Shown here in pieces: positions 21,312 to 28,509 of a stretch of 40,125 nucleotides of DNA. The DNA is taken from NCBI GenBank assembly GCA_019686135.1, contig JADGHL010000038.1, positions 1-40,125 of the forward strand. Reading direction: 5' to 3'. The notes beneath the pieces were generated by a model. The model worked only from the letters and a program-made list of their open reading frames with translations. It did no database searches and was not told where the DNA came from. The number at the start of each line of letters is the position of its first letter. Position 1 is the stretch's first letter. The position numbers were made by a program, and so were the translations under genes. The stretch comes from Myxococcaceae bacterium. Its GTDB lineage: Bacteria > Myxococcota > Myxococcia > Myxococcales > Myxococcaceae.

Positions 21312-21332
21312 GTCGTGGGTCGTGCGTCGTGC
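21312..21332 (+). repeat. Heptamer tandem repeats after the DUF58 stop codon
   Basis: Three 7-bp units (GTCGTGG, GTCGTGC, GTCGTGC) start 33 nt after the DUF58 stop. They run in frame with an upstream extension of the M55 gene, whose first 15 codons would be made of this repeat; that is why the later GTG at 21360 is taken as its start. Confidence 0.55.
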
Positions 21333-21359
21333 TCGCGCTCTCGCGCGGGCGGGTGGATC

Positions 21360-23072
21360 GTGAGGGTCGCGCTGCTGGTGACGGATCTGGAGGGCGTGGC
21401 CGGCGTGGATGCGCTGGACGCGCTCGTGGCCGGGTCGCCGACCTATGCGGAAGCGTGCCTCCGGCTGACGGAGGAGGTCCTCGCCGCGGTGCGGGGGTTG
21501 CTGGAGGCGGGGTTCGATCGCGTTCGGATCAGCGACTCGCATCGCGCGGGAGCAGGCGGGCCGAATGTCTTCGTGCGTTCGCTTCCGCCCGAGGCTTCCG
21601 TGGAGTTGCTGGACGATGCGTACGCGGCCCCACTCTTCGACGGCGTCAGCGCAGTGGCGTGTCTCGGGATGCACGCGCCCGCGGGCTCTTGCGGCTTCGC
21701 GGCGCACACGGTCGACGCGCACTGTGATTGGCGGCTCGGCGCCCGCCGGTTGAGCGAGGCGGATCTGGTGCTGGGCCTCGCCGCGGAGCGCGACATTCCG
21801 GCGCTCTTCGTCAGCGGGGACGACGTGCTCCAGCAGTCGCTGGCGCGAACGGGCGTCCCCTACGTGCAGACGAAGCGGTCGCTCTCGAATCGGGAGAGCC
21901 GCTCGCACCCGGTGGAGCGCGTGCTGCGTGCGTTGGAGCGGGGAGCGCGGCGCAGGCCGGTGGGGCTGCGGCCGCTCCGGTCGGGGCCTCTGACGCTGCG
22001 GTTCAAGAGCGCCTGGCAGGCCAGAGCGGCGCGCGCCGTTGGCAGCGGGGACGCATCCTCTTCGCGCGCGCGGCGGACGGAGCCATCGGACACCCTCTCG
22101 CGATCGGTCGGAGTCGACTTCGAAGGCGCGGATCTCCGCGAACGGTATGACCGGGCGCTCGCGGCCTGCGCCCGCGTGTCGTCGTCGCTCGGGGAGGTCC
22201 CGCGTGGCTTTCCCGGGACACCAGCGTTCGTGACCGACGCCGTCGCCCTCCTCTCCCGGAAGGCACCGGGCCGTCCCCCGCCGCCTCAACCGGAGCGGGC
22301 ACGCGCGGCGCTGCGGATCGTGCTGGAGCGAACGGCGGGCGAGGCGTCGTGGCAGCGTTCGGATCGCGCCCTCACGCTTCACATGCTCCGACACCTCGCG
22401 CCGGGGTTCTTCGCGCGGCAGCACCTGCAACCGGCATTGCGCTCCGCGATGCGCGCGCTTTCAGAGGTCCCGCGCTCCTTCGAGCCCGGCCTCGACCCGG
22501 CGGAGGCGATGGCTCGCGTGGACGCGGCCTATCTCGAGCGCCTGTACCTGGGCGGCGCGCGCCGCCCGCTCGACGTCGATGCGCTGCGCGGGTACCTCCT
22601 CGTGGGCAGCTTCCAGCACGGCCGCACCTGGGCGTGGCTCCTGGGAGAGCTCGGCACCCGCGCCGGGTTCGACGCGCGCGCGGTCAGCCAGCCCCGCTTC
22701 GGCGCCACGCCGGACCGCACCGAGGAGCTGTACCTCCTGACGCACCTGTTCATGTTGGAGACCGACTACTTCGCCCGTCCGCTTCCGCCTCGTTCGCTGT
22801 GGGCGGAGACCGAGCGGCTGTTGCTCGCATCGTCGTGGATTTTGGAACACCGCGCGGTCGACCTTGCAGCGGAGGCGGTCACCTGCCTGCGCGCCGCCGG
22901 GGAGATGTCCGCCCGCGAGGTCACCGCCCTGCTGCGGCTCCTGGTCCGGTGCCAGCGTGCGGATGGCGCGGTGATCGATCCAACCATCCCGCCCGACGAC
23001 CCGGACCGCGAGCGCCGCATCACCCACGCCACGGCAGCGGGGCTGCTCGCGTTCGCCTCGACACTGGAGTGA
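21360..23072 (+). CDS. M55 family D-aminopeptidase (DppA-like) fused to a helical C-terminal domain
   Basis: About residues 1-265 match zinc D-aminopeptidases of family M55. All expected ligands line up with DppA: D9 and E11 in TDLEG, H61 in ISDSH, H105 in LGMHA, E133, plus the catalytic H116 in AAHTVD. The usual family length is about 270, so the remaining 300 residues are extra. They are helical, with repeated hydrophobic blocks (e.g. LLVGSFQHGRTWAWLLGELG, HLFMLETDYFARPLP), ending in ATAAGLLAFASTLE. The latter part resembles an alpha/alpha-barrel but I do not recognise the family. The protein is 570 residues from GTG 21360. M55 enzymes act on D-amino-acid peptides, so a link to peptidoglycan fragments or D-peptides is plausible. 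It is close to but not overlapping the MoxR operon. Confidence 0.82.
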   Translation: MRVALLVTDLEGVAGVDALDALVAGSPTYAEACLRLTEEVLAAVRGLLEAGFDRVRISDSHRAGAGGPNVFVRSLPPEASVELLDDAYAAPLFDGVSAVACLGMHAPAGSCGFAAHTVDAHCDWRLGARRLSEADLVLGLAAERDIPALFVSGDDVLQQSLARTGVPYVQTKRSLSNRESRSHPVERVLRALERGARRRPVGLRPLRSGPLTLRFKSAWQARAARAVGSGDASSSRARRTEPSDTLSRSVGVDFEGADLRERYDRALAACARVSSSLGEVPRGFPGTPAFVTDAVALLSRKAPGRPPPPQPERARAALRIVLERTAGEASWQRSDRALTLHMLRHLAPGFFARQHLQPALRSAMRALSEVPRSFEPGLDPAEAMARVDAAYLERLYLGGARRPLDVDALRGYLLVGSFQHGRTWAWLLGELGTRAGFDARAVSQPRFGATPDRTEELYLLTHLFMLETDYFARPLPPRSLWAETERLLLASSWILEHRAVDLAAEAVTCLRAAGEMSAREVTALLRLLVRCQRADGAVIDPTIPPDDPDRERRITHATAAGLLAFASTLE

Positions 23073-23079
23073 ACGCCGC

Positions 23080-24081
23080 TCAGCTCGGCGGGACGATGGC
23101 CGAGGTGTCCTTCCGCAGCCAGGCGGAGAACAGGTACAGATACACGCCGCCGCCGACCACGAGCGCGAAGGTGATCTTGAACCACACCGGAAGCTTCGGC
23201 GGGTGGATCTGGGAAATCGTCCCTTCGATGATCCCCGCCAGCACGAACAGCGCGAACGTCCCCAACAACAAAAGCAGCGCGCGCTTGCCCTCGCGCCGCA
23301 GCGCCACGCGCCTGGGCAACCCGCGCGGAGCCAGCATCCCGCGCGCGAGGATCAAGCCCGCCGCACCGGCGATGCAGATCGCCGTCAGCTCGGGGATTCC
23401 GTGGGGGAGGATCCACGCCCAGAACCAGCCGGCCATCCCCTTCGCAGCATACACCTGGGCGAGCGCGCCCAGCATGATCCCGTTGGCGAAGAGCGCCAGC
23501 GCGGTGCCCACGCCCGCGGAAACGCCCAGCGCGAAGGCGAAGATCGCCACCTGGATGTTGTGCGTGAACAGGAACGACGCGAACGCGGCCTGCTGATCCG
23601 CGCTCGCAGTTTCGTTCTTCGCCTCCTCCTTCGCGCGCTCCACCGGGTCCAGCTTCAGGTGCTCCGCGGGGACCAGGTAGTAGGCCGCGGCGGGGTCGAA
23701 CATCATCCCGAGGTAGCCGAACGCCGCGCCGCCGAAGGTGAGCAGCGCGGAGGCGACGAACACGCGCCACTCGGCCCGGAAGAGCGCCGGGAACCCGGTG
23801 CCGAGGAACCTCCACACGTCCTGCGCGCGCGGCTTCTTGCCCGGATAAGTGAGCGCATACGCGCGGCCGACCAGGTCGTTGAGATACTCGGTGACCTCCG
23901 CCGATCCGCCGTGCGCCCGCATCCACAACAGGTCCGACGAAGCGCTGCGGTACAGCCGCGAGAGGTGCCGCGCGTCGTCCAGCGACAGCGACTTGATCCC
24001 GCGCTGCTGCGCCGCCGCCAACAGACCCTCCAGCGCCGACCACTTCGACCGCCGCGCGTCGATGAACTCTGCGATGTCCAT
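23080..24081 (-). CDS. SpoIIM-like (stage II sporulation protein M family) membrane protein
   Basis: The 333-residue protein has a helical cytosolic N-terminus (about 1-105) followed by five or so membrane segments. The family hallmark is visible: FLFTHNIQVAIFAFALG, FANGIMLGAL and LPHGIPELTAICIAGAAG. SpoIIM-family proteins commonly sit beside RDD, MoxR and DUF58 genes outside spore formers, so the name does not imply sporulation. The ATG at 24081 gives the start with a weak GGCGGGG upstream; the longer open frame overlaps the divergent RDD gene. It converges on the M55 gene with 7 bp between stops. Confidence 0.85.
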   Translation of the reverse strand: MDIAEFIDARRSKWSALEGLLAAAQQRGIKSLSLDDARHLSRLYRSASSDLLWMRAHGGSAEVTEYLNDLVGRAYALTYPGKKPRAQDVWRFLGTGFPALFRAEWRVFVASALLTFGGAAFGYLGMMFDPAAAYYLVPAEHLKLDPVERAKEEAKNETASADQQAAFASFLFTHNIQVAIFAFALGVSAGVGTALALFANGIMLGALAQVYAAKGMAGWFWAWILPHGIPELTAICIAGAAGLILARGMLAPRGLPRRVALRREGKRALLLLLGTFALFVLAGIIEGTISQIHPPKLPVWFKITFALVVGGGVYLYLFSAWLRKDTSAIVPPS

Positions 24082-24135
24082 GCCCCGCCAATGTACGCCA
24101 GCCCCGGAGCGGAACGCGCGGTACACTCGGCCGCA

Positions 24136-24960
24136 ATGGCCCACACCCTGCCCGCCGGAACGCTCGACGGCTCCCACACCGTGCTCACGCCCGAGTACGT
24201 GGAGTTCGACTTCGTGCTGGCAGGGCTCTACAGCCGCTTTCTGGCCTGGCTGATCGACGGGGTGATCGTCGTGGCGATCAGCGCGGCGGTGATCACCCTC
24301 ATCGGCGTCGCCAGCATCGCCTTGCCCGGCTTCGGATCGGCGCTCATCTTCATCGTCTACTTCCTGATCGACTGGGGCTACGCGATCTTCCTGGAGACGA
24401 TCTGGAGCGGTCAGACCATCGGCAAGCGGGCGATGGGCCTTCGGGTGATCCAGGAGAGCGGCGTCCGCATCGGCATCTACCAGGCGGCGCTGCGCAACCT
24501 GATCCGCCCGTTCGACCGGCTTCCGCTTTTCTATCTGGTGGGCGGGATCGCCGCGCTCTTCTCCGCGTCCCATCAGCGCCTGGGCGACATGGTGGCCGGC
24601 ACCATCGTGGTCCGCGAGCGCCGGCTGAAAATCCCCTCCTCGGTCACGCAGCCGGAGGGCGAGACCACGCTGCTCAAGGATGCCCGTTTCATCGCTCGGG
24701 CGATGAAGCTGCCTTCAGAGGATCAGGAGGTGCTGTTCAACGCCGCGATCCGCCGCGAGGAGCTGGGGATGGACGCGCGGCTGGGACTGTTCGCGGCGCT
24801 CTCCCGGCGGCTCCAGGAGGAGTACGGCTTCGACAAGCCCGAGCACCTCTCGGACGAAAAGCTGGTGCTGCTGGTGGCCGCAGCGATCGCCAACGAGAAG
24901 GCGAAACCGCGGAAGGCGAAGAAGGTCCCAGTGGCGCCGCTGGTCCACCGCGCCGGCTGA
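24136..24960 (+). CDS. RDD-family membrane protein
   Basis: The 274-residue protein has an RDD domain in its first 160 residues: SRFLAWLIDGVIV (the R and D signature), several membrane helices, QTIGKRAMGLRVI and HQRLGDMVAGTIVV. A cytosolic tail of about 100 residues, ending in a Lys/Ala-rich stretch, follows. It is divergent from the SpoIIM-like gene with 54 bp between starts, so the two could share a promoter region. RDD proteins are membrane proteins of mostly unknown role (some linked to ion antiport); the RDD/SpoIIM/MoxR/DUF58/DUF4129 set recurs in many genomes and probably forms one functional module. Confidence 0.85.
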   Translation: MAHTLPAGTLDGSHTVLTPEYVEFDFVLAGLYSRFLAWLIDGVIVVAISAAVITLIGVASIALPGFGSALIFIVYFLIDWGYAIFLETIWSGQTIGKRAMGLRVIQESGVRIGIYQAALRNLIRPFDRLPLFYLVGGIAALFSASHQRLGDMVAGTIVVRERRLKIPSSVTQPEGETTLLKDARFIARAMKLPSEDQEVLFNAAIRREELGMDARLGLFAALSRRLQEEYGFDKPEHLSDEKLVLLVAAAIANEKAKPRKAKKVPVAPLVHRAG

Positions 24961-24971
24961 GGGGCAAGCGG

Positions 24972-25517
24972 TCAGAACCAGGCCGCGCCGGTGACGAAGA
25001 TCCCCTTCGAGGTCTGCAGCTCTACCCGGTTAGTGAGCGTGGCGTAGACGTTGAACTGTGCCTTGACGCCCACGCTGGCGGTGTCGCCCACGAAGTAGTC
25101 GATCCCCGCGAACGGCCCGATGCCGACGTAGTTCGACGTCCAGTCCACGCCGAGGTTGCCGAAGAAGATGTGCAGGTAGTTGAGCTCCGCGCCGACGTAC
25201 GGACGGAGCGACTCCTCGAGGAAGAGGTAGCGGATGCCCGGCCCGCCGGTGACGCCGATCACCTGGTTCACCTCGCCGCCCACCGGGTGCACCGTGAGCA
25301 GCATCCCCGAGAGCGCAAAGGTCCACTCGAACCCCGCGTCGATGTAGTTCGACGTGGTGATCCCGACCGGGAGCCCCCAGTCGATCACTCCGCCGACCTG
25401 ATCCAGATCGAGGAAGCCCAGCTGCGCGCCGACGCTGTGGTTGGCGAACTGCGCCCGCGCCTCGGTGGAGAGGAACAGTGCGCCCGCGGCGCACACTAGG
25501 CAGAGGAGGCGTTTCAT
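24972..25517 (-). CDS. Small outer-membrane beta-barrel protein
   Basis: The 181-residue protein has a signal peptide (residues 1-22, cleaved after EARA). The remainder is alternating beta strands rich in Gly and aromatics (GAGFEW-type turns, LRPYVGAELNYLHIFFGNLG), ending in GAAWF. The terminal phenylalanine is the usual outer-membrane insertion signal. It looks like an OmpA/OmpW-sized barrel of about 8 strands. It converges on the RDD gene with 11 bp between stops. The function is unknown. Confidence 0.7.
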   Translation of the reverse strand: MKRLLCLVCAAGALFLSTEARAQFANHSVGAQLGFLDLDQVGGVIDWGLPVGITTSNYIDAGFEWTFALSGMLLTVHPVGGEVNQVIGVTGGPGIRYLFLEESLRPYVGAELNYLHIFFGNLGVDWTSNYVGIGPFAGIDYFVGDTASVGVKAQFNVYATLTNRVELQTSKGIFVTGAAWF

Positions 25518-25590
25518 CCCGCGAATCCTAGCGGTCCCACGCGATCCAGGCCCATGAATTCAGTGGGGATTCAGGTAAGGTGTAGGGCCC

Positions 25591-26655
25591 ATGCGGAACC
25601 TCGTCGCAGTGCCGCTGGCAGCCGCTCTGGTCTTGTTCGGCGCCTCCTCCTGTGTGACCACGCCCCAGGTCCACCCCCGCGCGCTCGAGAACAACGAGCT
25701 TTGCGCGCAGTACATCGCCCAGAACGATCTCGTGAAGGCCGAGGTCCACTGCGATCTCGGGCTGCAGTTCTCACCGCAGTACGCCGACCTGTGGGTGAAC
25801 AAGGGATTGATCGCCCTCAAGCGCAGTGACGTGGAGACGGCCAAGGACTGCTTCATCCGGGCGCTCCGGTACAACCAGGATCAGGCGCAGGCCTACAACA
25901 ACCTCGGCTACATCTATTTGAAGGATCGCAGCTACGGGAAAGCGCACGACAACTTCCAGCGCGCGCTCAAGGTGAACCCGGACTACCGGGAGGCCCGGTA
26001 CAACCTCGCTCTTTGCTTCTATTACATGAAGGAGTTCGAGAAGGCGAAGAAGGAGTACCGTACGCTGATCGCCATCGCGCCGGAGCTTGCCGATCCTCAC
26101 CACGATCTCGGGCTGATCGCGATCGAGGAGCAGGCCTGGGATGAGGCGATCGCCGAGCTGAAGGAGGCGGTGCGGTTGGATCCCTCCTACGCGGACGCTT
26201 GGCTCAACCTGGGCATCGCCTATGGCGAGGTGGGCAAGTTCTCGGAGGCGGCGGAGGCGGACACTGCGTGCCTCGAGGCGGATCCGGAGAACCCGCAGTG
26301 CCGGAACAACCTCGCCATCCACAAGCGCAAGGCGGCGCTGGTCGATCCCACGCTTCGGGAGATCCAGAACACCCAGATGGCGGAGAACACGCCGCAGGCG
26401 CTCTACGAGCTCGGGCAGACCTACCGAAGTAAGGGGCTGAAGGCGGAGGAGGAGCGAGCCTATCGCCGGTGCCTGGAGCTGGACGGGAAGTTCCCGGCGT
26501 GCCATTTCGCGCTGTACGAGATCTACAGCGAGGAACGGAAGGACCGGAACGCGCAGATCGCCTGCAAGAACTTCCTCAAGTTCGCGCAGACCGACGACTT
26601 CCCCGACCAGGTGCAGACCTGCGAGCGGTACCTGAGCGCGAACGACAACAACTAG
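25591..26655 (+). CDS. TPR-repeat lipoprotein
   Basis: The 354-residue protein begins with a signal peptide ending in a lipobox-like FGASSC (Cys at residue 21; the -3 residue is Ala, slightly off consensus), so it is probably lipid-anchored. At least seven tetratricopeptide repeats follow (e.g. AQAYNNLGYIYLKDRSYGKA, ADAWLNLGIAYGEVGKFSEA). TPR lipoproteins serve as assembly factors, for instance pilotins for secretins and pili. It is followed after 30 bp by the FHA protein and probably shares its transcript. The pair abuts the T3SS cluster on the opposite strand. A role in assembling that machine is only a guess. Confidence 0.78.
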   Translation: MRNLVAVPLAAALVLFGASSCVTTPQVHPRALENNELCAQYIAQNDLVKAEVHCDLGLQFSPQYADLWVNKGLIALKRSDVETAKDCFIRALRYNQDQAQAYNNLGYIYLKDRSYGKAHDNFQRALKVNPDYREARYNLALCFYYMKEFEKAKKEYRTLIAIAPELADPHHDLGLIAIEEQAWDEAIAELKEAVRLDPSYADAWLNLGIAYGEVGKFSEAAEADTACLEADPENPQCRNNLAIHKRKAALVDPTLREIQNTQMAENTPQALYELGQTYRSKGLKAEEERAYRRCLELDGKFPACHFALYEIYSEERKDRNAQIACKNFLKFAQTDDFPDQVQTCERYLSANDNN

Positions 26656-26685
26656 TCGCCACGGAGAAGGACGGAACGCGCACAG

Positions 26686-27879
26686 ATGGCGGTCAGGCTC
26701 ACCGTCAGACAGCGAGGCGCCGGCGCGGCCGAGAAGGCCACCGAGGTGTTGCTGGATGACGACATCATCACGCTCGGGCGCGACAAGTCCTGCCAGGTGG
26801 TGCTGGCGCAGATGGCCGTCTCCCGGTCCCACGCGCGGATCACCCGGGATGGTTCCTTGTTCTTCGTGGAGGATCTCGGCAGCGCCTACGGCACCACCAT
26901 CAACGGCAAGGCGCTGCCCAAAGGCGAAAAGCGCCTTTTGCGCAACGGTGACCTCATCGCGATCGCCCAGTTCGATGTGACGTTCGATCGCGTGGCGGAC
27001 GCGCCCGCGGAGGGCTCGAGCGACAAGACGTCGTTCATCGCGCGGCACGTGGTGAAGGACGTGATGCGGGGGCTGGGCGTCGGGGAAGGTCCCTACTTCC
27101 GTGTGATGAACGGCCCGCGCGAGGGCCAGCGGATCGAGATCCAGGACGCCCAGGAGCTGGTGATCGGCCGTGAGGACGGCGTCGACGTGGTGCTCAAGGA
27201 CGACCTCGTCTCCAGGCGCCACGCGAAGATCCGCCGGGACTGGTCCGGCACCCACGTGGAGGATCTGGGCAGCCGCAACGGCATCCGCGTCAACCGGAAG
27301 CGGGTGACGCGCAAGACCCTCAAGGACCGGGACGAGCTGGAAATCGGCGCGACGCGGCTTCTGTACATCGATCCGTCCGAGGTGCGCGAAACGCCGCTGG
27401 TCCTGGGGAACGGAACGGAGGAAGCGGAGGAACCCGCCGCCCAATCCGCGCCGGATCCTCAACCGTCGGACCAGCATCCGGTGGAGGCCGCCGCCGAATC
27501 GACCGCCGCACAGGACGAGCCCGCCGCCGAAGCAGAGAGCAGCGAGGAGGCCGACGACTCCGAGAGCGCGGAGGAGGCCTCCGAAGACGAAGCCGCCGAA
27601 GAACAAGCCTCGGACGACGAAGAAGAGGACGAAAGCGAAGACGAGTCGCTGGACGAGGACGAGCCCGCGGACGATGACGAAGAGGAGGAGGACGAAGAAG
27701 ACCTCCCGCCGCGCCGGCAACCGTCGAAGGGACGTGGGAAGAAGAGCGGGCGGTCGGCGGCGTTGAACAACATCACCATCGTGGTGAAGGACGTCCGCCG
27801 GCTGGTGCCGATCGTGGTGATGGGGATCGCGGCGATCCTGGCGATCGTCCTGGTGATCGCGATCTTCGCCGGCGCCTAG
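26686..27879 (+). CDS. Tail-anchored protein with two FHA domains
   Basis: The 397 residues comprise a first FHA domain (about 5-105; LGRDKSCQVVL, SRSHARI, GSAYGTTING) and a second (about 135-230; IGREDGVDVVL, SRRHAKI, GSRNGIRVN). Then comes a very acidic Glu/Asp/Ala/Ser stretch (about 245-345), a short basic patch, and a C-terminal membrane helix (about 374-396) that ends the protein. Both FHA domains keep the Gly-Arg, Ser-x-x-His and Asn-Gly residues used to bind phosphothreonine. The T3SS inner-ring protein SctD also has a cytosolic FHA domain before its membrane helix, but this protein lacks the periplasmic part. Its stop overlaps the convergent barrel gene by 4 bp. Confidence 0.85.
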   Translation: MAVRLTVRQRGAGAAEKATEVLLDDDIITLGRDKSCQVVLAQMAVSRSHARITRDGSLFFVEDLGSAYGTTINGKALPKGEKRLLRNGDLIAIAQFDVTFDRVADAPAEGSSDKTSFIARHVVKDVMRGLGVGEGPYFRVMNGPREGQRIEIQDAQELVIGREDGVDVVLKDDLVSRRHAKIRRDWSGTHVEDLGSRNGIRVNRKRVTRKTLKDRDELEIGATRLLYIDPSEVRETPLVLGNGTEEAEEPAAQSAPDPQPSDQHPVEAAAESTAAQDEPAAEAESSEEADDSESAEEASEDEAAEEQASDDEEEDESEDESLDEDEPADDDEEEEDEEDLPPRRQPSKGRGKKSGRSAALNNITIVVKDVRRLVPIVVMGIAAILAIVLVIAIFAGA

Positions 27880-28490
27880 AACGCCCAGCCCAGGTTGGCG
27901 TGGACACCGAACTCAGGCCGCAGGCCGACGAAGCGGTCGAACACGCCATCGTCGCGGAGCCTGCGGTCGTCGAAGTAGCCCATGCCCAGTCCCGCGCCGG
28001 CGGAGATCGAGAACCCCGAATCGAAGAGGAACGTGTATCCAATCATCCCGAGTGAGCTGAGTGCCCACTCGTTCTCGACGAAGGGGATCCGGTCGAAGTC
28101 CAAGTCCTGAACGTAGTTGATCTCCGGCACCAGTTCGCCGGCGATCCAGAAGCCGCCGGGAGCGCGGTCCATAGGGAAGAAGCGCACGCCGAAGGAGACC
28201 CGGACCCCGCGGGCCACGGTCCCGGTGAGCGCGCCGACACCCGCCCACGGGCGGATCTGTGGTCCCACGTACCAGGACCACCGCTCTCCGGACGCCCGTT
28301 CGTACTCGAAGGGGAGCCACCCGAACATCAAGGGCAGCGGCCCATACGAGACGCGCCGAAGCGGATCACGGGCGAAAGCCGTCCCTGGCGCGGCCAGCAC
28401 CAACAACAAAACGACGAAGGAAGCCCACCTCGAAATAGCGCCTCCAGGCCAACCCCAGTCCGCCGAACGGCGGACCACTCGACTCACCAC
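27876..28490 (-). CDS. Small outer-membrane beta-barrel protein next to sctV; start uncertain
   Basis: The product has a signal peptide (SRWASFVVLLLVLAAPGTAFA), then about 165 residues of alternating beta strands ending in HANLGWAF, with the terminal Phe typical of outer-membrane barrels. The longest frame starts at GTG 28490 inside a heptamer repeat, giving 204 residues and an odd 18-residue extension before the signal peptide. A rare ATT at 28434-28436 has GGAGG 4 nt upstream and would start the signal peptide exactly (186 residues). It is the last gene in the minus-strand T3SS run, 14 bp after sctV, and could be an outer-membrane component of that system. No secretin is visible here. Confidence 0.65.
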   Translation of the reverse strand: MVSRVVRRSADWGWPGGAISRWASFVVLLLVLAAPGTAFARDPLRRVSYGPLPLMFGWLPFEYERASGERWSWYVGPQIRPWAGVGALTGTVARGVRVSFGVRFFPMDRAPGGFWIAGELVPEINYVQDLDFDRIPFVENEWALSSLGMIGYTFLFDSGFSISAGAGLGMGYFDDRRLRDDGVFDRFVGLRPEFGVHANLGWAF

Positions 28491-28509
28491 TCACCAGCCA
28501 CGACTCACC
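28475..28509 (-). repeat. Heptamer tandem repeats at the sctV stop codon
   Basis: On the + strand five adjacent 7-bp units are seen: CCACTCG, ACTCACC, ACTCACC, AGCCACG and ACTCACC. They overlap the last codons of sctV by a few bases and extend to the start region of the barrel gene. In coding-strand sense the tract contains GGTGAGTCGAGTG, which is identical to 14639-14651 after rho. Confidence 0.6.

Noticed and set aside
21315-21359. Earlier GTG start for the M55 gene
   Set aside because: The extra 15 codons are derived from the heptamer repeat and its flank, and the family N-terminus (RVALLVTDLEG) begins at GTG 21360.
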